From Hymenolepis diminuta (lineage: Eukaryota; Platyhelminthes; Cestoda; Cyclophyllidea; Hymenolepididae): a stretch of 64,000 nt of DNA. The notes under the pieces were generated by a model that searched no databases, was not told the origin of the DNA, and saw only the letters and a program-made list of their open reading frames with translations. The translations under genes and the position numbers were made by a program. Shown piece by piece: positions 53,701 to 63,100 of the stretch. Each line of letters begins with the position of its first letter. Within the stretch, counting starts at the first letter, position 1. Where the stretch lies: assembly GCA_900708905.1 (NCBI GenBank), contig CAADRB010000026.1, positions 2,484,594-2,548,593 of the forward strand. Direction: 5' to 3'.

Positions 53701-56700
53701 ATATACGGCAATGTATAATACAAAAATATACAAACGATACACGCTGACTAACGTCAACCTAATAAAATATTAAAAAAGGATTTATTTTATAAATAAATGA
53801 AAATTATGCCATAAACCAATTGAAGTTTATGGACCAAGTATACAATCTTATTCAATAGGTCAATTTTTATAGGACTCTTTCTGATACCCCAAATTTATTT
53901 TCAACGTCTTCTTGATCCCCTTCCCTTAGATCACAAGGAACTTCTTTACTGTTACCTGTGTTCTTCGAATGTTTTCTCAGGGGCAAAAATACAATTTATG
54001 CCCTGTCGTAAATAATTAATAAATATTCTTGCTTACCATTAAGGTTATAATCCTGGCGTCTGAATATCATGTTGCCTAAATACCCCATGGTACATACAAA
54101 TGGCTTCATATTTTCTGTAAATTTAAACTAGTTAAAGATCGATGTGACAGCTTAGTCTTAGGAACTCTTTCTACTTAAATTTTTCTGCAAAACTTTAGAT
54201 ACGAGTTCTGTAATTATAGAAAAAAGTATTTTAAAGATAGGATAGCTCAATCTTTGTCTCCGACAGTTGAAGTATAATTTTGGGTTCAGTATTAGAATCT
54301 TAATTCAACTTTGGCACTTTATACAACTGCAATTGGTACTATATTTACTGAAATTTTCAGAGAAAACCACTCCAAATTCTAGCAAATTATCATTTAAAAA
54401 AATTTAAAAAGTTTTTATAGTTGTAGCAAAGTCCACTTAGGAATTGTGTAACAACACGAATAACTTTTAGTGACGCACCCAAAAGATCATTCAATAAACA
54501 AACAAACTTTAAATTCACTGGTGAAAAGTGGAGCTATAAATACACTTACGGAGATCTGCCAAGTTAAAATTTTAGCATTCACACCCCTTTGGTTGAGGAC
54601 TAAGTTACTGAATATCATGTTAGATCATTTTGCCTTCTCAACCATTTGAAGAGAATAATGAATGTCAAGAGAAACTCTTCTCGATTAACAAATATTCAAT
54701 AAGCACTAGACGTCGTAGACAAGCATTCGATGCAACCCAGCGTACGAGTCATGAAATATGAATTTTTGAAGCATGGACTACCCATTTAGTAAATATTGTA
54801 CAATCCACATCAAAGAACGAATGAAGCAAGACTCTCTGACTCTACTCTCTCAACATCTTTTAATCTCATCCCTCTTATCATTTTTTAGTCTTTCTGTTAA
54901 CCGATCTCAGTTGCTCTTAGAATAAAAAAATTGGAACGGTTTTTTACCATTACTATGGGCATTGACATTAATAACATAAGTGTACCAATTAATACCCTAC
55001 TTGGGAAGTTAGTTTGCAGTAAGAATTGAGTTAATCGCTTGAACTGGAAATTCAGTTAATGCATGGCTATCGTATTTATTACAAAACGTTAAGGACAACC
55101 ATCACCGCTTATGCTCGAAATTATTAATTCATAGCAGAGGAAGGAAACATATAAACCATCAAGAAACATAATAGTGACCGAAATTTACCTTGAGTCAGAT
55201 AACACTTTTTCCTATCTTCGTCTTCTTGTCGAGTAACTATTCTTTATTCACTTAAGTCGCCTATCTGCTTATTTTAATTAAACTCCACATATTGAGCTTC
55301 CTTCTGTTGTATTTATTTAATTCTAGTTTACTAGCTACGTAGCTTCTAATATAAATATCCTGGATATAATTTTCATCTCTTTTCCTGTAAATTATATCAT
55401 CTCTTTCCCTTTTGTAACAGCATGAACAGGTAATGATTTAGAAAGATTTCCCCATCCCGTACTCGCTAACATCAAGCTGTGGTCACTTCTTTCACAGCCA
55501 AATCAGCAAACCTGCGGTAGTTAACAATCATAGAACAGAGCCATTTGACAGATCGCAATTGCAAAAGCTTATCAAATCACCATTTCAGAATACAAACGAC
55601 TCGGACGTTCAATATCAAGGTTCGATTCTACTTTGCTGTATTTAACTATGATGCCACCCACTCATCAATATCTATGCTAAACAGCGATTCTGACAGCGAT
55701 TGGGGTGGTGTATAGAGGCCTACACAGAGATACACATCTGTGCATTCCTTGTATCATGTGCTTGTTTAAATAAGAGAACGACGAACTATTACAATCATGG
55801 AATTAACGCGTCAATGAAGAGTTAACCATTGTAAAATGAAAGAAGGAATAAATAATCTTACTCCAAGCAACTTCTATGTCATTCTTCAAAAAGTCTTAAC
55901 ACCCACACACGCACACACATAAAATATACAAAAACATACTAGAAAATTTCATCAATTATTTACCAACGAATAGTCTAACGAACTTGTTTAAGACGCAAAA
56001 CCACTAATGGAGTTCCGGTTGTTCTGATGATTCAATGAATCTGGCCTAAAATGAGGACTGTCAAGCATCCGCTCATTAATTTCAGATGAGACATGCAACT
56101 CACTAAACATTGGTTTAAGAGATGGTGACGGAGAACAGAATGCAAACGAATAAAGTTGATGAGAATTAACGTTATTCCAGCTAAAAATTCCAAAATATTC
56201 ACCAAAAATAGCAGGAGAGAGAAGAAGAGAAGACAAATTTTAGAGATGTTGAAAATTTAAATATGCTAATTTTGCATAGTACAAGGTTTTTTCATTAGTT
56301 CAGATAAATAATTTCACTATTAAACGTTATTTTCAGTGTAAATGAAAAAATGTTAATATCGTCGAGGAAAAAATATTCAGTTTGCATACTTTCGTTTTCT
56401 CCTCAACAAGAACACTAAAATATGAAAGTCACAAGCATAAACAGAATGCGTCCGAGCACAATTTATGGGGAGAATTATCCTCTGCATGAAAGCCATCGCA
56501 GACGTTTGTAATAAGCGTTATCTATTCCTTTAAAAACTTCAGTAGTTTCTTATGTTCCGAAGTATCCCCTATTTCTTGTCTCAATTGAAGAAAGTATCTT
56601 GTCAGAAAAATAATAAGACACTTGGTCTGATTTCACTAAGTTAAAATTTTCAAGATGGAGATTCTACCACACTAGATTCAAGAAAGCATGTAAAAATGTA

Positions 56701-59700
56701 AAAAAAATAACTAACAAAATTATTTTCCTGTTCTTTCTTCCAGTTATCATAATTTATGCAACTTGTGTTTGAAAAGTTCATTTAATTCCAAAGAGATCAG
56801 TTTATTTTCGCATCCAGTAAACGAGATGATGGTATAAAATCTATTGAAGGATAGGAGAATACTATCGAGTTTTAAAAGTGAAGATATCGAATTGAACTTG
56901 GCCATTCTTTGGCATTAAGATATTCTGACATGCATTCTAAGTCATCAAGGTTTTCTGGAACTCATTTTAAGACTTATTGTTCGAAGAGTAAAACTGCAGA
57001 CTTCATACATTCCTATTCAAATTCGTCTCCAAACATCTCACATTAACTTCTAATACTTTTTCAACTGAGCAAAGAATATCTCTATCTCTCCCAACGTTAT
57101 AGCTGCAGAAAAGTTTGCCGGTTTGTTAGTATTTCTTCTAAAATATTAACCAATAAATACATTAGATATAATTTTCTTCATCCCTATTGAAAATCGAATA
57201 TGGTATTTACCCTCATCTAACAGCATAGGAGAAATGCATATATATTAGTATTTATATAATAAAATATTCTTACGAAAAACACTCTCACGTTCTACAAACT
57301 AGTTACTAGTTATATGTTTGAATGAATCGCTCAGAAAACAGGGGCCTTGGTAATGAAACAGGAGCCCGTTGATATTTTGAGGTCTAAGTGCGGAATATAA
57401 CCCCGACGGTCGATAATCACAATAACAATATTAAAAGCAGGAAAATACTTGACAAATATTTGTAAATATCAAAATGATCCATAAACTCATCATAATTTTG
57501 ACATAATTTTTTAGCGATATTAACTTACATCACCAGGGTTATTAACCGTTTTTCCATCGTTAGAGGGAAAACTTAGGTAATTGACGAATAGACCAATACT
57601 TCATTAATTTATATCAAAATATCTAAACATGTTTCAAAATATTCATATCTATTGTATACAAATATTTACAAACAAATGTCATATATATTTTTATATATAA
57701 ATATTCAAAACGGAAAGGCATATATTTTTGTTTCATGGTTGTCATTATTGGATTCCTTCACAGGACTATTAAAAGCACTACATAATGTGCAGAAATAAAT
57801 CAAAAAATAATTTACAACTTCTTTGTGATGACAAATGTTGCGGTGGGAAAATGAGTATCCATAAAAAATTAAGCAAGTTACCATTTAGTTTATCAAAATA
57901 GTCTGCAATTAAATCTACGTCGTGTTAGGTTAAAATAAAATCGAGTGACGCCATACCAATGACAACCTAACAATGTCAAATTATTCATGCAAATGTTTCT
58001 GCTGAGAATAAAATAAAGACGGAAATGTGAATTTTATGTCTCCTTAATTTGAAAAATTGGAGCGAGTCCGTAATTTTTTTATTGCAACCAATAAAATTCG
58101 ATATTCTCTAAGTTCGAGGACTTCCTCCACAGAAAAGCTTTGGCTCCTTGTAAATGCAAATTTCTCTATCAGAGCAGTGAACTTGAAAATTCGGAAAAAT
58201 TGCCGAAACTACTTTATAATTAAAACAATAATTTCCAAGCCCATTTAGGAAAGTGCTTCCCACGCTCATCCTGGCTAAAGTGTGGCATCGTGGAGACGTC
58301 CTAGCGAAAGAATCGATTTATGCCACCCCCCTAACTATATTTACTTAACCAGTGTAGATAGCCATTCTTCTCAATAGGTATGCGCCGATGGGAAACGGAA
58401 CCGTGATCTTCGGCATGACGGACACGCACAATAGTTAGTATGCCACCGATGAACAACAAAGCTAGTTAAGAAATCCGTCGATTTCTAGCTTAGCAATTCT
58501 ACCTTGTCCGAAATATCAGATGGAAAACCATGAAATACTGTTATTATTGAAGTATCGAATTGACCCTCGTTGCCTGGGTTGTTTCATTTTTTTATCAGTA
58601 TGTTCCAGTTAACTTACTTCGGCATATTAAATTTTTTTACTCTACTATAACTACTAAGTTTACCGTCTACTAGATATATATTACCTTCTTCGTGCTCTCC
58701 TAATACATTTTTTTCACGCAATAATCTCTGTCTCCTTTCTACTTTGTTTTTGATTAATTTCAAAGATGACTCTTTAAATTTCTCAGTCCTAAATATTTTA
58801 CTAATCTGAATATACCTTTTGTTAAATGAGTTAAGGAAAAACTCAAAAAAGACTAAAATATGTTAAAATGAAAATGCGGGTTTAACTCACCAGAAGGTGA
58901 GATAACCTGCACTCTTACAAGACCTCGATGATTGTAACGCACGGTCAAAAAAATTTGAATGTGTTCCACATAATTCACCGGTTCACCTTCTTCATTGATT
59001 GTGCTTTGACTATTGCTACCATTCGTTGGCCGACAACCCGTAAAGTTGAAGGCATACGTCTCCGAAAATTGCACTGAAAGATTCCTGGAAGAAAAATATT
59101 TTATAAGCTAGATCGCTGTACCACAAATGCATTTAAATTCATTGATTTTAAATACCCTATTTTTAAATGATAAAATGCCTGTGAAACAAGCCATCACCTA
59201 TTGGATTGTTATTCCCAATTGGGATATAATAATTAAACAATTAATCAATATTAATCAATTAAACAATTTCGGAGGAAACTGATGGGCAATCGTTAGAGTT
59301 CTCAGAAAATAACAAAACGGTACCAGCACATTTCCCTTAACTGGAATTGAGTAATGAGCGAAATCTTGACTTCTCTAGATTAAATATTAAAAAAACAAAA
59401 ACCAAAGAAAGTAATGATCAGCCCTTAATTCAATCCCTAATGTACGTATAACTCTTGTCATTATTCACTTACTACCGTCTTCACACAGTTCATGTGTATG
59501 ACTCATTCCATTGCTCTTTCTCCCTGTTTATTGAACTTTATTCTGTTGTCTAGGTACAATTTTCGCTTACTGATTATAAAAACATCATCTTATCTCTGTA
59601 TTTAAATATTCTTTTCTCGACACTACCTCTTCCTGACCTGTGGTAGCCAAGTTTTTTCTATCTTATGTTAGTATCATTAAGATAGAGCACACCCTGTAGC

Positions 59701-60117
59701 CAATAAAAACACAAATCTACAATTTAATGTTAATTCGCAGTAATTCCTAGATTTCACTATACTTCTACCGTTCTATGTATCATGTTCTGACTTTAATGAT
59801 AATCAAATAAATAAATCCATATATTAATTGCCGAGTTATCACTGTTTATTTTCCACCCTACAAGTAATCGTTTATTGCCTAACACAAACACCGTTATTTC
59901 CCACATACACTCCCCCAAGGGAAGTGAGTGCTAACTAACGTGCTTTATCTAGAACGCTTTCTTTTTGAGCCTAGGTGGTAATGCGGTATAACAACTTACC
60001 TGAATATCTGCTTCACAGTAGTAGCACATCTATGATGCGGCGGGAGGGTTCTCCAGAGTTCACTCAATCTCACAGACTTCCCGGCATCCATCAGACCGAA
60101 TCCGTAATAATTACTGT
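29564..60117 (-). CDS. Furin/PC5-type transmembrane proprotein convertase (3' part)
   Basis: Fourteen minus-strand exons join without phase conflict into about 887 residues; the 5' part lies beyond the window. Order: end of the subtilisin S8 domain (SNYYGFGLMDAGKS), P domain (MSVQFWGEPAAGEW; VQVISPSG), a short linker, then roughly 540 residues of Cys-rich furin-like repeats (CELCSPTCAEC, CEQCAPNCEEC, CRPCHSSCARC), one transmembrane segment of ~21 residues after LKSDPVR, and a ~74-residue tail with YHSL. Family members cleave precursors after paired basic residues in the Golgi and at the surface; the P domain stabilises the catalytic domain and Cys-rich repeats bind the cell surface. The long repeat region plus membrane anchor is closest in layout to vertebrate PC5B and Drosophila Furin2. 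The Asp/His/Ser triad and prodomain are off the window, so activity cannot be judged. Confidence 0.94.
29866..30065 (-). CDS. Convertase exon: transmembrane segment
   Basis: Acceptor TTCTTCAG, donor CAC|GTACGT. It encodes a short lumenal stretch (FDLYGNHTYQMDF, with an NHT glycosylation sequon), then SDPVR and a hydrophobic helix beginning LSFFITAIITTIIAM. The 83-bp intron after it keeps phase 0. Confidence 0.9.
30066..33554 (-). other. Convertase intron before the transmembrane exon
   Basis: GTAAGT to TTCTTCAG. It contains a pyrimidine-rich stretch (about 31.10-31.25 kb) and a CA/TG-rich, GC-richer block (about 32.69-33.06 kb). No exons recognised. Confidence 0.6.
33555..33816 (-). CDS. Convertase Cys-rich exon (last repeats)
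   Basis: Encodes QCRPCHSSCARCQGPNPTDC and later CIPCCHVGRLLEI and CFFC. Donor GAGC|GTAAGT, phase 1. The frame stays open 92 codons past the donor. Confidence 0.9.
33880..33992 (-). CDS. Convertase Cys-rich exon
   Basis: 113 bp, encodes GPDWCTSCNEGYALNE and HPCPQMAYFDEND. Donor AAA|GTAAGT; short introns on both sides (63 and 66 bp) keep phase. Confidence 0.9.
34059..34318 (-). CDS. Convertase Cys-rich exon
   Basis: 260 bp, encodes CSRTCHPSCLTC, CLQCPSATY, GCVNVCPDVTYPF and CLSCPPLCKSCSG. Classic CXXCXXXCXXC furin-repeat spacing. Phase 2 in, phase 1 out. Confidence 0.9.
34319..37480 (-). other. Convertase intron
   Basis: GTAAAA to GCAATAG. AT-rich; no exon, RNA gene or clear repeat recognised. 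Confidence 0.6.
37481..37741 (-). CDS. Convertase Cys-rich exon
   Basis: 261 bp, encodes DGRCEKSCPSGFYPAF, CAPCPPGCANCTAS, CSACHEDLIL and CNSSCPIG. Phase 2 at both ends. Confidence 0.9.
39830..40012 (+). mobile_element. tRNA-derived SINE-like element, copy 1
   Basis: The head is tRNA-like: A-box-like TAGCGCAGTGG at 39838-39848 and, about 30 bases on, a T-arm ATGAG-ATCAAAT-CTCAT at 39879-39895 in the B-box position. The acceptor stem does not pair well, so this is not a working tRNA. The tRNA-unrelated body runs to about 40012 and recurs, inverted, at 49.8 and 63.3 kb. Confidence 0.68.
40080..40275 (+). repeat. Repeat family R3, copy 2
   Basis: It aligns with the reverse complement of 9665-9955 through GACTCATG, the AACAAAGAGCGTAAA block, CTCACAATCCCGATTGTTC and a pyrimidine run. 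A third, weaker copy may lie at 11280-11390. Confidence 0.5.
40624..40726 (-). CDS. Convertase Cys-rich exon
   Basis: 103 bp, encodes GSFLKGDVCIPCDEGC, DIDSC and LCTYCDEDH. Donor CG|GTGAGT, phase 2. Confidence 0.88.
40727..44805 (-). other. Convertase intron carrying R4 copy 1
   Basis: GTAGGC to TTCTAG. Contains R4 copy 1 (about 43935-44195); the rest is AT-rich with no coding recognised. Confidence 0.6.
43935..44195 (+). repeat. Repeat family R4, copy 1
   Basis: A direct repeat of 45955-46185. Shared blocks in order: GAATAAGG-GCGAAA-ATGCTTT, TGCAAT, ACGTCA, ACTTCC-CGTCATAA, CATTC-TCGATT, and TTGTC-GA-AATCATATTCTG. Diverged, so old. Confidence 0.55.
44806..44930 (-). CDS. Convertase Cys-rich exon
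   Basis: 125 bp, encodes CAPNCEECSGPDDASCLKC, then FRFVDGKC and NRCPKG. Acceptor CCATCTAG, donor AAAG|GTAGGC, phase 1. Confidence 0.9.
45955..46185 (+). repeat. Repeat family R4, copy 2
   Basis: Aligns in the same orientation with 43935-44195. The open frame 45873-46220 lies over this repeat and is not taken as a gene. Confidence 0.55.
46960..47160 (+). repeat. Repeat family R2, copy (inverted partner at 54.6 kb)
   Basis: Its reverse complement closely matches 54611-54805, including TCAAGAGAAACTCTTCTCGA, TTAACAAATA-TCAATAAGCA and GATCATTT-GCCTTCTCAA. It is the clearest repeat pair in the window. Confidence 0.75.
47652..48011 (-). CDS. Convertase Cys-rich exon (longest)
   Basis: 360 bp, encodes GQCVAVCPSGTTAL, CELCSPTCAECLRPG, CTACSGDTYLAP and CVPRCPSRYFANRTSKIC. 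A roughly 35-residue Ser/Pro-rich insert separates the Cys pairs. The donor ACA|GTACGC is weak, but phase 2 fits the next exon and restores CEQCAPNC. Confidence 0.88.
48012..51609 (-). other. Convertase intron carrying SINE copy 2
   Basis: GTTAGT to TTTGCAG. Holds the SINE-like copy at 49822-49955. The 126-codon minus-strand open frame at 50483-50863 has no recognisable family and no phase-compatible role. Confidence 0.6.
49822..49955 (-). mobile_element. tRNA-derived SINE-like element, copy 2 (diverged)
   Basis: Matches the reverse complement of 39830-40012: GCCGCTCTTATGAGAAA, TTGTTGGATGTGC and GATTTCGTAACC correspond to GCCGTTCTTTTGAGAAA, TCGTTGGATATGC and GATTTGATCTCATGACC. The A-box end is poorly preserved. 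Confidence 0.55.
51610..51698 (-). CDS. Convertase Cys-rich exon with EGFR-like spacing
   Basis: 89 bp, encodes CHSQCATNDCWGPSANQC and then VKSCKNYV. The CWGP block resembles furin-like modules of the EGF/insulin receptor family. Acceptor CTTTTAG, donor GG|GTTAGT, phase 2. Confidence 0.85.
51699..52806 (-). other. Convertase intron
   Basis: GTAGGC to CTTTTAG. Open frames here on both strands (51950-52499) have no recognisable protein. Confidence 0.6.
52807..52872 (-). CDS. Convertase short linker exon
   Basis: 66 bp, 22 codons, phase 0 both sides, acceptor TGTTTTTAG and donor ACG|GTAGGC. Encodes PWFDRFAQYVV and a Ser-rich end, joining the P domain to the Cys-rich region. Being phase 0 and short, it could be skipped without frame loss. 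Confidence 0.7.
52873..53259 (-). other. Convertase intron
   Basis: 387 bp, GTGAGT to TTTTTAG; nothing else seen. Confidence 0.6.
53260..53555 (-). CDS. Convertase exon: second half of P domain
   Basis: 296 bp, encodes TKSELMPVRLSDMLSKFDG, WPLMSVQFWGEPAAGEWKI and an YGTETFP end. The MSVxFWGE and GxW pattern is the core of the convertase P domain. The split codon G|GT gives Gly at the SPSGTKS junction. Confidence 0.95.
53556..58890 (-). other. Convertase intron carrying R2 copy
   Basis: 5.3 kb, GTGAGT to AATTTCAG. Contains the inverted R2 copy (54611-54805), an ACACAC-rich patch near 55.90 kb and a GC-richer patch near 58.25-58.48 kb. No exons recognised. Confidence 0.6.
54611..54805 (-). 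repeat. Repeat family R2, inverted copy
   Basis: Reverse complement of 46960-47160 with high similarity over most of its length. Confidence 0.75.
58891..59084 (-). CDS. Convertase exon: first half of P domain
   Basis: 194 bp, encodes NLSVQFSETYAFNFTGCRPT, then YVEHIQIFLTVRYNHRGLVR and VQVISPSG. NLS, NFT and NGS are possible N-glycosylation sites. VEHIQIFLTVRYNHRGL aligns with the vertebrate block that ends RRGDL, so the RGD is absent. Confidence 0.95.
59085..59999 (-). other. Convertase intron
   Basis: GTAAGT to TTCTTCCAG; AT-rich, nothing else seen. Confidence 0.6.
60000..60117 (-). CDS. Convertase exon: C-terminal end of catalytic domain
   Basis: 118 bp, encodes SNYYGFGLMDAGKSVRLSEL and WRTLPPHHRCATT. 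YGFGLxDA follows the catalytic Ser in all furin-type convertases and leads into the P domain. Acceptor CCATTTCAG; the first two bases complete a codon from an exon off the window. Confidence 0.93.
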
Positions 60118-63100
60118 CTGAAATGGAGGAAAAATTGATCTAAGGGTTACGCTCTTTTAAAGCCAAGAAATATAAAGATCTAGCTCAACGGGTTCCTGTA
60201 AGAAGTTTTGAAGTCAAGTTTCAACGAGGAAGACTTCGCATTTGAGCTGCTATGAAATCCTCACAATTCTCTTACTCTAAAACGTCTTTTGAATAATCAG
60301 ATGCAAAGAAGAAGTAAAAAAATTCTTACAAAAAATTATGGCTAAGGCAAATCGACCAAGACGCTAAAGAAATTTTTAATTGACGGTTCTGCCATAGCTA
60401 TAACGGCAATAATGTCGAATCCTGTATCTAAAAAGGTAAATCCCTACACAAAAGAAATTTGAAGTAAAACTGTAAAGAGCGAATCTGCAAACCGTGTACG
60501 AATTTTAGCGAAAAAGACGACATTGCTCTTGCATCGTCGAGAGGATTACTGTTCCTCGGGTGCAGTAATCAACAGGGTTCAATTTCCGGATGCTTTAAGT
60601 TTTATAAAATATAAGGGTGGTTGAAAAATCATATATCAAAATACGATTCACAAATCTAACATCAGATACAATGCCAGCCTATAGAATCTATTCTTTCAAG
60701 CTGAGAGCTGATTAAATAAAATTCACGAATCCCAAGAACCGATTCTCCCTGAGCTTTTCCAAAACTGTTTCTCTCCAGTCATACCAATATTATAATGCCA
60801 ACCACTTTTAATGTCAAGTAGACATAATCAAAATTATTCAAAGATTCAGTAATTAAGCTATTTTAAATATATCGCTGCTTATCTCATCAACCTGCTCCTG
60901 GTTGTAAACAGATAGAAATAAATCCGAATTGGCTGGACAACGATGGAAATAAATCCACCGGTCAATGAGCTCTGAACATATTGGACGTAATTATGCATAA
61001 AACTGGGAGACAAATAATGGAGATTGAAAGTTACTACATCACACGGTGTGAACTCACTTTTTGAATATATGGACAGCTCAATGCTTCCGAAATCACATAA
61101 AGGCTTGTGATGTCATTACTTCAATATCCACTTATTTTCGAACCCCTGCCTCGTTTCATACCTTATTGGACTGATTTGTTATCCACCGTGTTCAAATAAT
61201 TTCCCGTGATTAACATTTGCAAAAGGTTTTGCTTTGTCATAGGCATTAATAATAATAACAAATCGGAAATTCATTAACGCATGGGAATGACGGATACGCC
61301 CCGGAGACACGAGTCTAGCATGGAATGAATCACAATGAGACAATGTTGATTAAAGGGAGTATGCGAATCCGTTGAAATTTAAATGGGCCGGCGGAAATGA
61401 ATTCAGACATAGTTGCAGTTGTCTAGCTTTAACCCCGGTCGGCATGATGACATAAAGGGGATGGGGTTGGGAAAGTAGAAGGGGGGGAAGGAAAAAGAGA
61501 CTAAGGGGTATCGAATCCCACTCCCATGTCTTGGATAAGATGACGTTCCATGGAAATTTAATAGGCGAATGTGTGGTTTAATTGGGACTGAAATTCTTAG
61601 ATATTTAGAAACTTAGGTCCTTATTTAAAACCATCCGTTAACCGAAAAAAGACAAATAGCACAGGTAAATCAAATTTAAAGACGGCTACTGAAAAAAAAA
61701 CAAGTATTTTGAACTTAAAATCCTCTTGAAGTTATGCAGAGGAGAGATACCTGATTCATTTAGTTAATAACTGGTTTACATCTTTCTATAATCTACACCA
61801 ATATGCAAAATATATGGTCAGTGACAAATATACGTAAGTGAGCAACTATAATGCATAATTTGACCATTTGATATTGGAAGGAGTGATTTTCCACTCGGGA
61901 ATTTCGAATAAAAACGGACCAAAAGTGAAAAGTGGGTTGCACTATTCAAGAAGAAACTTCTTAAAACACTTAGGGTCTTTCTATGTATCCAACCGTTTAA
62001 CGCCGATATTAGGAATTGAGACAAAGGCATGACGAATTAAAAGAAAAGCTATGAGCTCAATAGTTTAGTTAACCGTCTAAGTGTTCTTTAATAGTTTAAT
62101 GAGTGATCTCATTACGTAACCATCAGATAATAATTATGCAGTTTCAATATGTATGATAAGTTTGAAACGAAAATTACTGTTATCAAGGATAACAGCGTTA
62201 AGGCGAGAAATTCCTCCGGTTTCTTTTCGAAATATTGAACTGTGAGGTATTTGTACTTTTGTATCTCATTGAAAAAGGCCCTAAATTTACTATCAAATAG
62301 GCATCTAATTCATTACAATAATGGCAAATACTATTCAGAAATTTAGAGTGGCATGGTTACTTCCCACAAACATTTGCATACCATCAGCTTAATGAGATTT
62401 GTGTGTGGGAAATCTGACAAACAGTCAGTAACTACTTTCGCTAGTCTGAAGTACAGAAGAATAAAGCGTGTCTAGCCACAGGGAAAATTCTGATGGAAGT
62501 ATCTAGGATTCTCTTTGTATTAAAAATAATTTCTACAATCAATCCTGCGAATTTTTTAAGTCAGAGGGTATAAAACTCTCAAAGTCTCCTCTAATTTAAT
62601 CTCCGAATACATTATAAAGGGGGGGGGGAAGGGGTAGGGAAGCTAACGGAGATCGCTTTCGCTGAGTGTCAGTATCTAGTGCTATTTTACCTCGCAGCTC
62701 CAGACGAATGAGAACTGTCTTTGCTAAAAGTGAAGTCTTCTTAGGAAATATGTATAACTTTTGTTAAATTTATGAGGACTTATGGGACAATGTTGAATTT
62801 AGAAAACATACGAAAATACTATTCTACATTTTTCATTTTCATGCAAAGATGTTCCCATAACGTATGTATCTAATTAGTGCAGAAGAATCAAGTAGACGAA
62901 TCAAATGACTTCTTATGGAATGAGTTGAACGCATGTGAGCATTAAATCGACTATTACTAGAAGAAAATAGCCACCCAGCGAGGTAACGAATACTGTGATT
63001 GCCTTCACCCGAATGTGATAATAAATAAAATAGAATTAAAAATAAAGATGACGTAGCGAAATATTAAAATTCATTCTGTGAATTAAACACCCTCACTATT

